NCBI RefSeq assembly: GCF_009649745.1
Contig: NZ_WJNG01000007.1
Coordinates: forward strand, 363,440-427,439
Source: Aquibacillus halophilus
GTDB taxonomy: Bacteria; Bacillota; Bacilli; Bacillales; Amphibacillaceae
DNA length: 64,000 nt
Direction of reading: 5' to 3'
Part shown: piece after piece, positions 9,097-19,411 of the stretch
Numbering within the stretch: the stretch's first letter is position 1
How the letters are laid out: each line of letters starts with the position of its first letter
Translations under genes and position numbers: made by a program
The notes under the pieces: generated by a model
What the model saw: the letters and a program-made list of their open reading frames with translations, nothing else
Told to the model about the DNA's origin: nothing
Databases searched by the model: none

Positions 9097-9486
9097 ATGA
9101 AACGAAGAATCGCTAGAGAAAAGGCTTTCCAAATCCTTTTTCAAATGGATATAAACAATATAGAGCCCAAAGATGCAATTGAGCACGTTCTTGAAGAACA
9201 TGGTGAGAATGAAATGGACTCCTTTTTGACTCAAATGGTTTATGGAGTTACAGAACACAGAATTAAAATTGATGAGAAGATTTCTGATCACTTAGAAAAG
9301 TGGACAATCTCTCGTCTTGCTTCAGTTGAAAAGACATTGCTAAGAATTGCAGCATATGAGATGTTTTATGGAGGAGATACCCCACAAGGTGTTGCTATTA
9401 ACGAAGCAGTTGAACTAGCTAACAAGTACGGCGATGAAAAATCCGGAAAATTTATAAATGGTGTCCTTTCAAAGATGATTAAGTAA
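9097..9486 (+). CDS. nusB: Transcription antitermination protein NusB
   Basis: NusB binds boxA RNA with NusE (S10) and supports rRNA antitermination. The 129-residue all-helical protein begins MKRRIAREKAFQILFQMD, the family signature, and ends with the usual NGVLSKMIK block (KFINGVLSK). AAGGAG precedes the ATG. folD starts 12 bases downstream, opening the run folD-xseA-xseB-ispA, the same order as in B. subtilis. Confidence 0.97.
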   Translation: MKRRIAREKAFQILFQMDINNIEPKDAIEHVLEEHGENEMDSFLTQMVYGVTEHRIKIDEKISDHLEKWTISRLASVEKTLLRIAAYEMFYGGDTPQGVAINEAVELANKYGDEKSGKFINGVLSKMIK

Positions 9487-9498
9487 GGGGGAAAATAA

Positions 9499-10353
9499 AT
9501 GACTGCAGAAGTAATTTATGGAAGTGAATTAGCAGAAAAATTAAGAAAAGAGATGCAAGGGGAGGTAAGTTCACTTAGGGAAAAAGGTGTTATCCCTAAG
9601 TTAACTGTTGTAATTATTGGGGAAGATCCTGCTTCAAAATCGTATGTGCGCGGTAAACAAAAAGCATCTAAAGAAGTAGGGGTAGATTCAAATTTAATCG
9701 AGCTTCCAACAACAACTACCCAACAAGAATTGTTAGACCTAATCGAAGAATTAAATGATGATAGCACGATTCATGGGATTCTTGTACAATTGCCATTACC
9801 AGACCATATCAATGAACAACAAATTATCGAGGCAATATCCCCTTTGAAAGATGTGGATGGATTTCATCCAATAAATATTGGTAGAATGGTTGCTGGTAAG
9901 GATACTTTTTATCCATGTACTCCATTTGGTATTATCACTATGTTAAAATCAAAAAATATCCAAATGGAAGGAAAAAAAGCAGTAGTTATTGGTCGAAGTA
10001 ATATTGTTGGTAAACCAGTAGGACTATTATTGTTAAATGAAAATGCAACAGTTACTTATTGCCACTCTAAAACAAGGAATATGAAAGAATATACGAAAGA
10101 GGCAGACATTTTAATAGTAGCTGTAGGGAAAGAGCATTTTCTATCAGGTGATGACATCAAAGCAGGGGCTGTTGTCATTGATGTAGGGGTTAATCGGATG
10201 GCTAATGGCAAACTAACTGGTGATGTTGAGTTCGAATCTGCAAAAGATAAGGCCTCGTATATTACCCCAGTTCCAAAAGGGGTTGGACCAATGACAATAA
10301 CGATGCTATTACATAATACAATTAAATCTGCTCGGCAGTTTCATAATCTTTAA
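9499..10353 (+). CDS. folD: Bifunctional methylene-THF dehydrogenase/cyclohydrolase
   Basis: FolD interconverts 5,10-methylene-THF and 10-formyl-THF for one-carbon metabolism and is NADP dependent. The 284-residue protein shows the catalytic block SKSYVRGKQKASKEVG (about residues 46-61), the QLPLPDHI motif near residue 98 and the Rossmann motif GRSNIVGKPVG near residues 165-175. It is of normal length. AAGGGGGAAA precedes the ATG. It sits in the nusB-folD-xseAB-ispA run. Confidence 0.97.
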   Translation: MTAEVIYGSELAEKLRKEMQGEVSSLREKGVIPKLTVVIIGEDPASKSYVRGKQKASKEVGVDSNLIELPTTTTQQELLDLIEELNDDSTIHGILVQLPLPDHINEQQIIEAISPLKDVDGFHPINIGRMVAGKDTFYPCTPFGIITMLKSKNIQMEGKKAVVIGRSNIVGKPVGLLLLNENATVTYCHSKTRNMKEYTKEADILIVAVGKEHFLSGDDIKAGAVVIDVGVNRMANGKLTGDVEFESAKDKASYITPVPKGVGPMTITMLLHNTIKSARQFHNL

Positions 10354-10379
10354 TAAAAAAGTCGACGAAGGTGTCCATA

Positions 10380-11732
10380 ATGAATGAAAAATATTTAACT
10401 GTAAGTGCGCTAACAAAATATATAAAAAGAAAATTTGAGTTAGATAACCATTTAAAGGAAGTTTGGTTAAAAGGTGAAATATCTAACTTTAAACACCATA
10501 GTCGGGGGCATATGTACCTAACCATCAAGGATGATCACTCAAGAGTACAAGCAGTAATGTTTGCTGGAAATAACCGCTTCATGAAATTCAAACCTGAAAA
10601 CGGCATGAATGTGCTTATAAAAGGTGAAATAAACATCTATGAACCTCAGGGTCAATATCAGTTGTACATTCAACAAATGGAACCTGATGGTATTGGTGCT
10701 CTTTATCTTGCTTTCGAACAGTTAAAGGAGAAGTTATCTAAAGAAGGCTTATTTGACCAATCCAAAAAAAAACCGATTCCAAAATTTCCTAGGCACATTG
10801 GTGTAGTAACTTCACCTACTGGTGCAGCCGTTAAAGATATTTTGACTACTATTCGCAGAAGGTATCCAATTGTTAAAGTAACTGTAATTCCCGTTCTAGT
10901 TCAAGGAGATTATGCAGCCACATCTATTGTAAAAGCAATTGACTTTTCCAATTCTATTAATGAATTTGATGTATTGATTGTTGGCCGCGGAGGAGGTTCT
11001 ATTGAAGAATTATGGAGCTTCAATGAAGAAATAGTTGCACGAGCTATCAGCTCCTCCAACATTCCAATAATATCTGCAGTAGGTCATGAAACTGATTTTA
11101 CAATTAGTGACTTTGTTGCAGATTTAAGGGCTGCTACTCCGACCGCGGCAGCAGAGCTGGCCGTACCTTCTCAAGAAGAATTAAAAGAAAAGCTGATTTC
11201 TCTTCGGCGGTCTCTTTCCCGATTAAGTGCAATTAAATTGACAACAACAAGAGAAAGATTGGAACAACTAAGAAGATCTTATGCTTTCCGTTATCCTGCA
11301 CAACTCCTGCAACAAAAAGAACAAGAATTGGACAAGCAGGTAGATAATCTTACAAAAACAATGATTGGGCTATATAACAAAAAGAATGAGCAACGACAAC
11401 ATCTTCTTAAACGATTAGGTCAACAGCATCCTGAAAAACAACTACAACAACTTAAGAAACAAGTCAATCAGTTAACATTAAGAAATCAGCACGCTTTCAA
11501 AAATGAATTTCAGTCCCTAAATAATAAATTTGATTCTACTCTCGAAAAATTAACAATTCTTAACCCGTTGACAACGATGAAAAGAGGGTACTCTGTTTCT
11601 TATTCACAGCAAGGAACTGTTATTCGTTCAAGTAAACAGGTTGAACCAGGGGAACAAATCACTGTCAAGCTTTATAATGGTTCTTTGGACTGTCAAGTAT
11701 GGGGTATTGAGGAGGAAAAAGAAAATGACTAA
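10380..11732 (+). CDS. xseA: Exodeoxyribonuclease VII large subunit
   Basis: XseA is the catalytic subunit of exonuclease VII, which degrades single-stranded DNA into oligonucleotides. The 450-residue protein has an N-terminal OB fold ([10 protein letters not shown] near residue 30), the nuclease core with [13 protein letters not shown] and [13 protein letters not shown], then a long coiled-coil region (about 260-400) with [11 protein letters not shown] just before it. I chose ATG 10380, which fits the family start [11 protein letters not shown] and has GAAGGTG upstream; GTG 10371 is in frame. The stop overlaps xseB by eight bases. Confidence 0.96.
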   Translation: MNEKYLTVSALTKYIKRKFELDNHLKEVWLKGEISNFKHHSRGHMYLTIKDDHSRVQAVMFAGNNRFMKFKPENGMNVLIKGEINIYEPQGQYQLYIQQMEPDGIGALYLAFEQLKEKLSKEGLFDQSKKKPIPKFPRHIGVVTSPTGAAVKDILTTIRRRYPIVKVTVIPVLVQGDYAATSIVKAIDFSNSINEFDVLIVGRGGGSIEELWSFNEEIVARAISSSNIPIISAVGHETDFTISDFVADLRAATPTAAAELAVPSQEELKEKLISLRRSLSRLSAIKLTTTRERLEQLRRSYAFRYPAQLLQQKEQELDKQVDNLTKTMIGLYNKKNEQRQHLLKRLGQQHPEKQLQQLKKQVNQLTLRNQHAFKNEFQSLNNKFDSTLEKLTILNPLTTMKRGYSVSYSQQGTVIRSSKQVEPGEQITVKLYNGSLDCQVWGIEEEKEND

Positions 11733-11955
11733 AAAAGATGTAACGTTTGAGCAAGCAATGAAAGAATTAGAGGAGATTGTTGACAAGCTTGAAGAAGGAG
11801 ATGTTCCTCTTGAAAAAGCAATAAATTATTATCAAGAAGGAATGAAACTTTCAAAATTATGTAGTGATAAACTTTCAAGTGTCGAAAAACAAATGGAGCA
11901 GATCATAAATGAACAAGGTGAATTTGAACCCTTCACAATTGGGGAGGAAGAATAA
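11725..11955 (+). CDS. xseB: Exodeoxyribonuclease VII small subunit
   Basis: A 76-residue coiled-coil protein that binds XseA several copies at a time. The start [19 protein letters not shown] matches the family, and GGAGGAAAAAGAAA precedes ATG 11725. The frame is open further upstream (to 11641), but that part only shadows xseA. It overlaps the xseA stop by eight bases (ATGACTAA) and its own stop abuts the ispA start, so all three are translationally coupled. Confidence 0.94.
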   Translation: MTKKDVTFEQAMKELEEIVDKLEEGDVPLEKAINYYQEGMKLSKLCSDKLSSVEKQMEQIINEQGEFEPFTIGEEE

Positions 11956-12840
11956 GTGGCAGATACCTTAATCAGTTATATAAAGGACAGGCAAAAGCTA
12001 TTCAATAAAGAGATTGTGTTAGAAATTGAGGCATTAGATATTCCAGATGGATTAAAACAATCAATGCTTTATTCAATTGAAGCTGGAGGAAAAAGGCTTC
12101 GACCAATTTTAATGATGGCTAGTGCAGAGTCTTTCGGGGGTAATTATCAGTCAGTATTACCAATAGCTATTGCATTAGAAATGGTCCATACTTATTCTCT
12201 TATTCATGATGATCTTCCAGCAATGGATGACGATAATTACCGCAGAGGAAAACCGACTAATCACAGAAAATTTGACGAAGCAACAGCGATTCTTGCAGGG
12301 GATGGACTACTGACTTATAGCTTTGAATTAATCATGAGACAACCAAATATTACAGATGAACAAAAGGTTTATATAGTTAAACAATTGGCCAACGCAAGTG
12401 GACCTAAAGGCATGGTTGCGGGTCAGATTCTTGATATGCAAGCAGAGAAAAAAAATATAGAATTACAAGCATTGGAAAAAATCCATACCTTAAAAACCGG
12501 TCAATTAATCAAATTCGCAATCGTAAGTGGCGCATATATTGCTAATGCATCTAAGGAGCAAATGGAGGCACTAGATACTTTTTCTTATTATATAGGGCTT
12601 ATATTTCAAGTGCAGGACGATATTTTAGATGTGACTGGTGATCCGACCATTCTAGGTAAACCAGTAGGAAGTGATGAAGAAAACTTCAAAAGTACTTACC
12701 CTAAATTATTAGGGTTAGAGGGAGCAATAGAGATTAAAGATTATTATGTTAAAAAAGCAAAAGAAGCTTTACAGACTGCGGGAGTAACGCAGACCATTTT
12801 AGAGCAACTTACTGACTATTTAAGTGACAGAAAATACTAA
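11956..12840 (+). CDS. ispA: Polyprenyl synthetase (farnesyl/geranyl diphosphate synthase)
   Basis: IspA condenses IPP with DMAPP and GPP to make farnesyl diphosphate for isoprenoid synthesis. The 294-residue protein has the first Asp-rich motif DDLPAMDDD (about residues 84-92) and the second, QDDILD, near residue 220. It begins with GTG immediately after the xseB stop, behind GGGGAGGAA. The next gene for the same pathway is dxs, with OLE RNA and oapA lying between, the arrangement known from OLE-bearing Firmicutes. Confidence 0.96.
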   Translation: MADTLISYIKDRQKLFNKEIVLEIEALDIPDGLKQSMLYSIEAGGKRLRPILMMASAESFGGNYQSVLPIAIALEMVHTYSLIHDDLPAMDDDNYRRGKPTNHRKFDEATAILAGDGLLTYSFELIMRQPNITDEQKVYIVKQLANASGPKGMVAGQILDMQAEKKNIELQALEKIHTLKTGQLIKFAIVSGAYIANASKEQMEALDTFSYYIGLIFQVQDDILDVTGDPTILGKPVGSDEENFKSTYPKLLGLEGAIEIKDYYVKKAKEALQTAGVTQTILEQLTDYLSDRKY

Positions 12841-12861
12841 TTAGAATGATTAAATAAAAAA

Positions 12862-12890
12862 TTGAGCAATCAGCCATTATATGTTATATT
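12862..12890 (+). promoter_or_regulatory. Candidate promoter of OLE RNA
   Basis: TTGAGC (12862-12867) and TATATT (12885-12890) are 17 bases apart, and TGT before the -10 makes it an extended -10 element. The predicted transcript start is around 12897-12901, where the OLE closing helix begins. Read-through from ispA is also possible because no terminator is seen between them. Confidence 0.55.
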
Positions 12891-12900
12891 GTTTATACTA

Positions 12901-13502
12901 TAGGAATGGTGCAGTATTCTAGTCAGTCTTCCGTTTCTGAAGGCGGGCCTAAAAATCCGCCAAAGGGCACATCGATGAAGTTCCTTGTGCTGGCTTGAGG
13001 CGCCCAGCCTTGGGTCAGTGCTGGGAGTTAAGGTTGTGGGGCGATCCACAAAGGCATGTGGGCGAGGACCCTGCTTCCGCGGAGGCCCATCTCTGTGGTA
13101 ACTTCTTAGCAGACGTTATTATGGAATGGGGTATGAACCTACTATATAGGGATGGGGAATCCCTGTTTGTAGCGTAGCCTGCCTTGAGTGGTGTTTGAGG
13201 GGATTATGTTATAAGTACGAAGAGATTGTGGCCACTTTCAATTCGTATATACAGCATATGAAATCAACACTGCAAAAGAGGCTAGGGGACGGTTAAAGGC
13301 TGTTGAGGAAATCTCCTAGACTGTTCCAATGGACATTTTAAAGGGATTATAGTGCGGACTAAGTGGTAATTCAGTCTAGCTGTTGGCAACAACGCTAAGA
13401 TGGGTTTAATGGGGAACCGCCAGAATGGCAACATTCGGTACCTGTCTGGGAAAACCTACTGGACCTAAGCCGCAGTTTTTACCTTTTTAATGACCATTCC
13501 TA
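12901..13502 (+). ncRNA. ole: OLE RNA (ornate, large, extremophilic)
   Basis: A 602-base stretch with no plausible gene is clearly richer in G and C than its neighbours and is bounded by a perfect 10-bp closing helix: TAGGAATGGT at 12901-12910 pairs with ACCATTCCTA at 13493-13502. Its length (about 600 nt), its place between ispA and dxs, and the membrane protein gene just downstream match OLE RNA, which forms a membrane-bound ribonucleoprotein with OapA and other proteins and is linked to growth under cold, alcohol and Mg stress. Internal GC-rich hairpins are visible (for example GGCGGGCC... near 12942). Identification rests on locus, size and closing helix rather than on a covariance search. 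Confidence 0.93.
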
Positions 13503-13536
13503 ATACATATTTTAATATTTTATTTGAGGTTATATA

Positions 13537-14136
13537 ATGACGAAATCACATTTGCAAAAGTCGATAAAATTTAGTCTAGGTATTGCCGTTATCACGTTTG
13601 TGTTAGCGGCTATTTTTTCAGTTGTTTCTTCCTCCATTTTAGGTGGAGTAGTGTGGATTATTGGATTATTAATAGTCCTATTAATTGTATTAATAGGGGT
13701 ATTTTTTGATATGCTTGGGATAGCGGCTACCGCTGCTGATGAAGTACCTTTTCACGCAATGGCAGCAGAGAAGGTAAGCGGTTCCAAACAAGCAATTGTA
13801 ATTGTTAGAAATGCGGATAGGTTTGCGAGTTTTTGTAATGACGTAATCGGTGATATTTCCGGAATCGTTAGTGGAACAGCCACTGCAATCGTTGTTCTTC
13901 AGGTTGCAGATGGGTTTGGACAATCAGACGGCTCTAGTTTTCAAATAGTAACCTCGGTTGTTTTAACTAGTCTAGTTGCAGCACTTACTGTTGGGGGGAA
14001 GGCAATTGGGAAATATTTAGCAATTAATTCCTCGACCAACATCATATTCTTTGTTGGTAAAACCATTGCTTTTATCGAAGAAAAATTTAAAATAAAGATA
14101 ATGACAACAGAAAAGAAAGAGATCAGAAATAAATAA
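13537..14136 (+). CDS. oapA: OLE-associated membrane protein OapA
   Basis: A 199-residue membrane protein with about four hydrophobic segments (residues 12-30, 35-60, 107-122 and 135-155). The segment [31 protein letters not shown] resembles the DUF21/CNNM transmembrane domain of Mg transporter-like proteins, as reported for OapA. In B. halodurans OapA is encoded directly after OLE RNA and anchors it to the membrane. Here it begins 34 bases after the OLE closing helix with a modest site (TTTGAGG), and its TAA touches the dxs leader. A basic C-terminal tail could contact RNA (inference). Confidence 0.88.
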   Translation: MTKSHLQKSIKFSLGIAVITFVLAAIFSVVSSSILGGVVWIIGLLIVLLIVLIGVFFDMLGIAATAADEVPFHAMAAEKVSGSKQAIVIVRNADRFASFCNDVIGDISGIVSGTATAIVVLQVADGFGQSDGSSFQIVTSVVLTSLVAALTVGGKAIGKYLAINSSTNIIFFVGKTIAFIEEKFKIKIMTTEKKEIRNK

Positions 14137-14156
14137 TGAAGGGGAGGAATCCCGAT

Positions 14157-16049
14157 ATGGATCTGACAAAAATTAAAGATCCCTCGTTTTTAAAAAAATT
14201 ATCAAATGATGAACTAGACAGCTTAGCTCTTGAAATTCGAAAATTTTTAATTGAAAAGCTTTCAATTACGGGTGGGCATCTAGGTGCTAACCTAGGTGTT
14301 GTAGAATTAACATTGGCACTGCATCAACATTTTAATAGTCCGCAAGATAAACTGATATTTGATGTAGGTCATCAGTCTTATATTCATAAAATGTTGACTG
14401 GTCGTACTTCTCAATTTGATACTTTACGTCAGTATAAAGGTCTTTGTGGTTTTCCGAAAATGAGTGAAAGTGAACATGATGTTTGGGAAGCGGGCCATAG
14501 TTCAACATCATTATCTGCTGCAATGGGTATGACAATTGCGCGTGACGTTAAGGGTGAAGATAATTTCATTTTACCTATCATTGGTGATGGTGCGCTTACT
14601 GGCGGAATGGCTCTTGAAGCGTTGAATCATATTGGCCATGAGAAAAAGAACATTATTGTTATCTTAAACGATAACGAGATGTCTATTGCTAATAATGTTG
14701 GTGCACTTCATAATGCGCTTGGTCGGATGAGGAGTGCGGGTAAATATAATCGGGTCAAAGATGAGTTAGAGTGGCTAATGAAGAAAATTCCAGCTGTTGG
14801 AGGACGTATAGCTCAAACAGCGGAACGTGTTAAAGATAGTATGAAATATTTCATGGTACCAGGAATGCTTTTTGAAGAGTTTGGATTTACTTATTACGGC
14901 CCAGTTGATGGCCATGACTTTAATGATCTTCAAGAAAATATACAATACGCTAAAAAGACGGATGGCCCTGTTCTTATACATGTTATTACTCAAAAAGGGA
15001 AAGGATATTCCCCAGCAGAGTTAGATATGAAGGATAGATGGCATGGTGTTGGCCCGTATAAGATTGATTCAGGCGAAAAAATCAAACCAGTCAATGCCCC
15101 ACCTGCTTGGAGCGGGGTCGTTAGTGGTGCCTTGCAAAAAATAGCTAGAACGGATAATCGTCTAACAGTTATTACTCCTGCTATGATTTTAGGGTCAAAG
15201 CTGGACAAGTTTCAGGAAGAGTTCCCTGATCGACTTTTTGATGTTGGTATCGCTGAACAACATGCTACCACAATGGCTGGTGGGATGGCGACTCAAGGTC
15301 TGAAACCTTTCCTAGTTATTTATTCCACTTTTCTTCAAAGAGCATATGATCAATTACTTCATGATGTATGTAGGCAAAATTTGAATGTCGCATTTGGAAT
15401 TGATCGAGCGGGATTGGTTGGTGCCGATGGCGAGACGCATCAAGGAGTGTTCGATATAGCCTTTTTGAGACACCTACCCAATATGGTGCTAATGATGCCA
15501 AAAGATGAAAATGAATGTCAACACATGGTTCATACCGCTTTGGAGTATAATGATGGACCTATTGCAATGAGATTTCCAAGAGGGAACGCATTAGGAGTTC
15601 CAATGGATACATCATTCAAACAGATTCCAATTGGTAGTTGGGAAGTATTAGAAGATGGTACTGACGCTACTATTTTGACTTTTGGTACTACTATTAAAAT
15701 GGCTTTAGAAGCAAGAGCTGCCCTAAAAGAAAAAGGGTTTTCTGTAAAAGTCGTAAATGCTCGATTTATTAAGCCGCTAGATGAAGATATGCTTCATGAA
15801 TTAATGATAGAGAACAGACCAATCTTAACAATAGAGGAAGCAATTCTTCAAGGTGGTTTTGGTAGTGCTATTTTAGAATTTGCCGAAACACATAACTACA
15901 AAAATGTAGATATACAACGAATGGGAATACCTGATAAGTTTGTTGAGCATGGAGATGTACCGGAATTATTAGAAGAAATAGGATTGACAAGGGATACCGT
16001 CATAGATAAATTAAAGCAAATAATGCCAAGTAAACAACAGAGGGCTTGA
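14157..16049 (+). CDS. dxs: 1-deoxy-D-xylulose-5-phosphate synthase
   Basis: Dxs condenses pyruvate and glyceraldehyde 3-phosphate with thiamine diphosphate, the first step of the MEP isoprenoid route. The 630-residue protein has the TPP-binding GDGALTGGM (near residue 145), the transketolase pyrimidine domain with [15 protein letters not shown], and a C-terminal domain. I chose ATG 14157, which gives the family start MDL and has AAGGGGAGGAA upstream; an ATG at 14136 would contain that ribosome binding site. ispA, OLE, oapA and dxs probably form one expression unit. Confidence 0.97.
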   Translation: MDLTKIKDPSFLKKLSNDELDSLALEIRKFLIEKLSITGGHLGANLGVVELTLALHQHFNSPQDKLIFDVGHQSYIHKMLTGRTSQFDTLRQYKGLCGFPKMSESEHDVWEAGHSSTSLSAAMGMTIARDVKGEDNFILPIIGDGALTGGMALEALNHIGHEKKNIIVILNDNEMSIANNVGALHNALGRMRSAGKYNRVKDELEWLMKKIPAVGGRIAQTAERVKDSMKYFMVPGMLFEEFGFTYYGPVDGHDFNDLQENIQYAKKTDGPVLIHVITQKGKGYSPAELDMKDRWHGVGPYKIDSGEKIKPVNAPPAWSGVVSGALQKIARTDNRLTVITPAMILGSKLDKFQEEFPDRLFDVGIAEQHATTMAGGMATQGLKPFLVIYSTFLQRAYDQLLHDVCRQNLNVAFGIDRAGLVGADGETHQGVFDIAFLRHLPNMVLMMPKDENECQHMVHTALEYNDGPIAMRFPRGNALGVPMDTSFKQIPIGSWEVLEDGTDATILTFGTTIKMALEARAALKEKGFSVKVVNARFIKPLDEDMLHELMIENRPILTIEEAILQGGFGSAILEFAETHNYKNVDIQRMGIPDKFVEHGDVPELLEEIGLTRDTVIDKLKQIMPSKQQRA

Positions 16050-16056
16050 TTTCTAT

Positions 16057-16881
16057 ATGAGTAATAAAATAAGACTTGACCTGTTGTTGGTCGAGAGAGG
16101 CTTAATTGAAACCAGAGAAAAAGCAAAGCGAACCATTATGGCTGGTTTGGTCTATTCAGAGCAAGTTCGTTTAGATAAACCAGGTGTTAAGGTGGATATG
16201 GAAATACCAATCACTGTTAAAGGGAAATTGATTCCTTATGTAGGTAGAGGTGGATTAAAGCTTGAAAAAGCTTTAAACACTTTTAAATTGGATGTAACAG
16301 GTAAAATAATGATTGATGTAGGTTCGTCGACTGGAGGCTTTACTGATTGTGCTCTCCAAAATGGCGTTAAATTAAGCTATGCAGTAGATGTTGGTTATAA
16401 TCAACTAGATTGGAAGCTACGTAACGACGATCGGGTTGTGGTGATGGAACGAACTAATTTTAGGTATGTAACACCTGATATGCTTACTAAAGGGATACCA
16501 ACCTTTGCAACTATTGATGTATCGTTTATCTCTTTAAAATTAATATTGCCGGTATTATCCAAATTGTTGGGAAGTTGCAGTGATGTAGTCGCACTGATTA
16601 AACCTCAATTTGAGGCTGGTAGAGAACAAGTAGGCAAAAAAGGTATCGTTCGTGATCCTTTGATACATAAACAGGTATTAACAAATATTACTACCTTTGC
16701 TCTACAAGAAGGATATCAAATCAAAGAATTAACATTTTCTCCAATTACTGGTGGAGATGGAAATATAGAATTCTTAGTACATTTATTATGGAATGAATCA
16801 CAAAAAGAAGGAAATAGCATGAATGATGTCGAAATTGACAGTGTAGTCGAAGAAGCGCATCTACAACACACTCATGTATGA
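16057..16881 (+). CDS. tlyA: TlyA family rRNA (cytidine-2'-O)-methyltransferase
   Basis: TlyA-type proteins methylate ribosomal RNA; the B. subtilis orthologue YqxC sits in the same place between dxs and ahrC. The 274-residue protein has an N-terminal S4 RNA-binding domain (residues 5-65) and an FtsJ-like SAM domain with DVGSSTGGFTDC near residue 89 and SFSPITGGDGNIEF near the C-terminus. The start lies seven bases after dxs with a weak AGAGGG site. The 16S/23S target of this group is inferred from the family only. Confidence 0.92.
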   Translation: MSNKIRLDLLLVERGLIETREKAKRTIMAGLVYSEQVRLDKPGVKVDMEIPITVKGKLIPYVGRGGLKLEKALNTFKLDVTGKIMIDVGSSTGGFTDCALQNGVKLSYAVDVGYNQLDWKLRNDDRVVVMERTNFRYVTPDMLTKGIPTFATIDVSFISLKLILPVLSKLLGSCSDVVALIKPQFEAGREQVGKKGIVRDPLIHKQVLTNITTFALQEGYQIKELTFSPITGGDGNIEFLVHLLWNESQKEGNSMNDVEIDSVVEEAHLQHTHV

Positions 16882-16886
16882 AACCA

Positions 16887-16917
16887 TTGGGCTGCATATA
16901 ATGTAGCCCATTTTTTA
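16887..16917 (+). terminator. Intrinsic terminator after tlyA
   Basis: TGGGCTGCAT pairs with ATGTAGCCCA (one G-U), a three-base loop between them, and is followed by TTTTTT. Confidence 0.85.
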
Positions 16918-16969
16918 GGTTATGCTATTTAAGAAAATTATGTGGTTAGCTAGGATGGGAGGGTATATT

Positions 16970-17419
16970 TTGAATAAAGGTCAACGACACATAAAAATTA
17001 GAGAGATTATTACAGATAATGATATTGAAACACAGGATGATCTAGTTGAGCGCCTTAGAAGTCTGGGATACAACGTGACACAAGCTACAGTATCTCGAGA
17101 TATAAAGGAGCTTCACCTAGTTAAAGTACCCATGGTAGATGGAAGATACAAGTATAGTCTCCCAGCGGATCAACGTTTTAATCCGCTCGAAAAATTGAGA
17201 AGGTTAATCATGGATGCTTTCGTTCGGATTGATGAGGCTGGATATTTTATTGTTATGAAGACACTACCGGGCAATGCAAACGCTGTAGGAGTATTATTAG
17301 ATCATTTAGATTGGACTGAAATCTTAGGGACAATCTGTGGTGACGATACCATCTTAATTATTTGTAGAACAGAAAGTGATACGGAAAAAGTTAAAAACCG
17401 ATTGTTAGATATGCTTTAG
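16970..17419 (+). CDS. argR: Arginine repressor ArgR/AhrC
   Basis: ArgR is a hexameric, arginine-responsive regulator that represses arginine synthesis and activates its breakdown. The 149-residue length equals B. subtilis AhrC. The winged-helix domain contains [17 protein letters not shown] (about residues 37-53) and the C-terminal arginine-binding domain ends with [14 protein letters not shown] chose TTG 16970 because GGGAGGG lies seven bases upstream and the family begins MNKGQRH; an upstream in-frame ATG at 16922 adds a non-homologous tail. Confidence 0.95.
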   Translation: MNKGQRHIKIREIITDNDIETQDDLVERLRSLGYNVTQATVSRDIKELHLVKVPMVDGRYKYSLPADQRFNPLEKLRRLIMDAFVRIDEAGYFIVMKTLPGNANAVGVLLDHLDWTEILGTICGDDTILIICRTESDTEKVKNRLLDML

Positions 17420-17451
17420 ATTTGAATACTCCTAGGATTGGGGTGATGAAC

Positions 17452-19191
17452 ATGTTAACTGAACTTTCTATTAAAGATTTTGCTATTATTGATGAATTAA
17501 CTATTACCTTTAATCAAGGTTTGACAGTTTTAACTGGCGAAACAGGTGCGGGTAAGTCCATTATCATTGATGCTGTTGGATTATTAACTGGCAGCCGAGG
17601 ATCAATTGAATTTGTTCGGTTTGGAGCTAACAAGGCAAACTTAGAAGGTCTTTTTATCGTTGAGGATGTCAAACATCCAATTTTTGATAAAGGAAGAGAA
17701 TACGGTATTGAAATTGAAAAAGACGGAATGATTGTTCTAAACCGCACAATTACATCCAGTGGAAAAAGTATATGTCGAGTTAACGGAAAGCTTGTCACAC
17801 TTGGTATTCTGAAGGAATTCGGGAAAAGTTTAATTGACATTCATAGTCAACATGAAACACAATCGTTAATGGATGTAGATCGACATATTGAATTATTAGA
17901 TTTGTATAAAAGTGATGAATTAGATCAAGTTAAAAAAGATTATCTAGATATATTCAAAAAGCTTTCAACATTTAAAAAAAGGTATAAAAAACTAAGCGAA
18001 AATGAACAAGACATGGCACAACGTCTAGATTTATTGAAATTCCAATTAAATGAATTGCAGGATGCTGAATTAGTTCCATATGAGGATGATCAATTATCAG
18101 CTGAACGTGAAAAACTGGTCAATTACGAAAAAATTTACCAAGGTGTAAATGATGCATATGAAGCGCTATATGGCGAACAAAAGGGACTTGATTGGTTGTC
18201 TCTATCTTTGAATGGACTTGAAAGTGCTAGTGAATATGAAAAAGATTTAGAAAAAATGAAAGAAGAGTTTTCTAATCACTATTTTTTAATTGAAGAATTG
18301 TCTTATGATCTTCGGAATTTTCTCGATGGTTTAGAGTATGACCCGGAGAGACTTAACGAACTTGAAAGTAGAATAAACGAGATTAATCGTTTGAAAAAGA
18401 AATACGGACCTTCAGTTAATGATATGTTGGAGTATTCGGCTAAAATTGAGGAAGAAAAAGATGAATTAGAAAATAGAGATTCTCATTTGTTAAAGCTACA
18501 ACAAGAGCTTAATGGTCTTACTGAAGACGCTCTTTTAGAAGCAAGGCATTTACATGATATAAGAAAAAAGGCAGCTAAATCATTAATAAAAGATATCCAT
18601 AAGGAACTAAAAGATCTTTACTTAGAAAAGGCTTCTTTTGATGTTAACATTGCTACTAAAAAAGATAGAAATGAAGAGGCTGATATCGACGGTACCTCAA
18701 CACATTTGACTGCTAATGGATTTGATATAGTGAAATTTTTAATAACTACAAATCCAGGGGAGCCTTTGAAAGAGCTAAATAAAATTGCTTCTGGTGGAGA
18801 ATTATCAAGAATAATGCTTGCTTTAAAGAAGATATTTTCAAAGCACCAAGGAGTAACAAGTGTCATATTTGACGAAGTGGACACAGGAGTTAGTGGAAGA
18901 GTAGCTCAATCAATTGCTGAGAAGATTCATGGTATATCTGTCGGCTCACAGGTGTTGTGTATTACTCACTTACCTCAGGTTGCCTCAATGGCTGATACGC
19001 ATCTTCTGATTGAAAAGAGTGTTTCCAACAAAAGAACTAGTACAACTGTAAGTGAACTAAGCGTGGAAGATAGTGTAGAAGAACTTGGGCGGATGATAAC
19101 TGGTGCAGAGTTAACAGAAACTTCTAAGGAGCATGCACGAGAATTAATTCAGTTAGCTAATAACTTTAAAAATGGAACTTTATCCAAATAA
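17452..19191 (+). CDS. recN: DNA repair protein RecN
   Basis: RecN is an SMC-like ATPase that acts early in double-strand break repair. The 579-residue protein has Walker A GETGAGKS near residue 29, a long coiled coil (about 150-390), the ABC signature ASGGELSRIMLAL near residue 445 and Walker B VIFDEVDTG. I chose ATG 17452 to give the family start MLTELSIKDFAIID; GGGGTGATG lies upstream. It follows argR by 32 bases and is likely cotranscribed with it, as in B. subtilis. Confidence 0.96.
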   Translation: MLTELSIKDFAIIDELTITFNQGLTVLTGETGAGKSIIIDAVGLLTGSRGSIEFVRFGANKANLEGLFIVEDVKHPIFDKGREYGIEIEKDGMIVLNRTITSSGKSICRVNGKLVTLGILKEFGKSLIDIHSQHETQSLMDVDRHIELLDLYKSDELDQVKKDYLDIFKKLSTFKKRYKKLSENEQDMAQRLDLLKFQLNELQDAELVPYEDDQLSAEREKLVNYEKIYQGVNDAYEALYGEQKGLDWLSLSLNGLESASEYEKDLEKMKEEFSNHYFLIEELSYDLRNFLDGLEYDPERLNELESRINEINRLKKKYGPSVNDMLEYSAKIEEEKDELENRDSHLLKLQQELNGLTEDALLEARHLHDIRKKAAKSLIKDIHKELKDLYLEKASFDVNIATKKDRNEEADIDGTSTHLTANGFDIVKFLITTNPGEPLKELNKIASGGELSRIMLALKKIFSKHQGVTSVIFDEVDTGVSGRVAQSIAEKIHGISVGSQVLCITHLPQVASMADTHLLIEKSVSNKRTSTTVSELSVEDSVEELGRMITGAELTETSKEHARELIQLANNFKNGTLSK

Positions 19192-19226
19192 ATCCTGACC
19201 ATTAATATGGTCAGGATTTATTTATC
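19187..19226 (+). terminator. Intrinsic terminator after recN
   Basis: AATAAATCCTGACC pairs with GGTCAGGATTTATT as a perfect stem around an eight-base loop. It overlaps the recN stop codon and could act on both strands. Confidence 0.85.
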
Positions 19227-19411
19227 TCATCAAATTAAGGCTTTAAGTTACCTTATTTAAATAATTCATTTTTATTCTTCATTAATGAAAGACAATAGAG
19301 GAAATGTTAACCCTTTTTTCTCATCTTTACAGGGTTTAAAAAGTGTATTCTAAGGTCAAATTAGAAGTACACAGAAATAAAAGTGTGGGTTAGGAACGAG
19401 GAGAGTGAAAA

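Noticed and set aside
12995..13177. 60-codon open frame inside the OLE RNA
   Set aside because: It lies in the structured RNA, has no ribosome binding site, and its sequence looks like no protein family.
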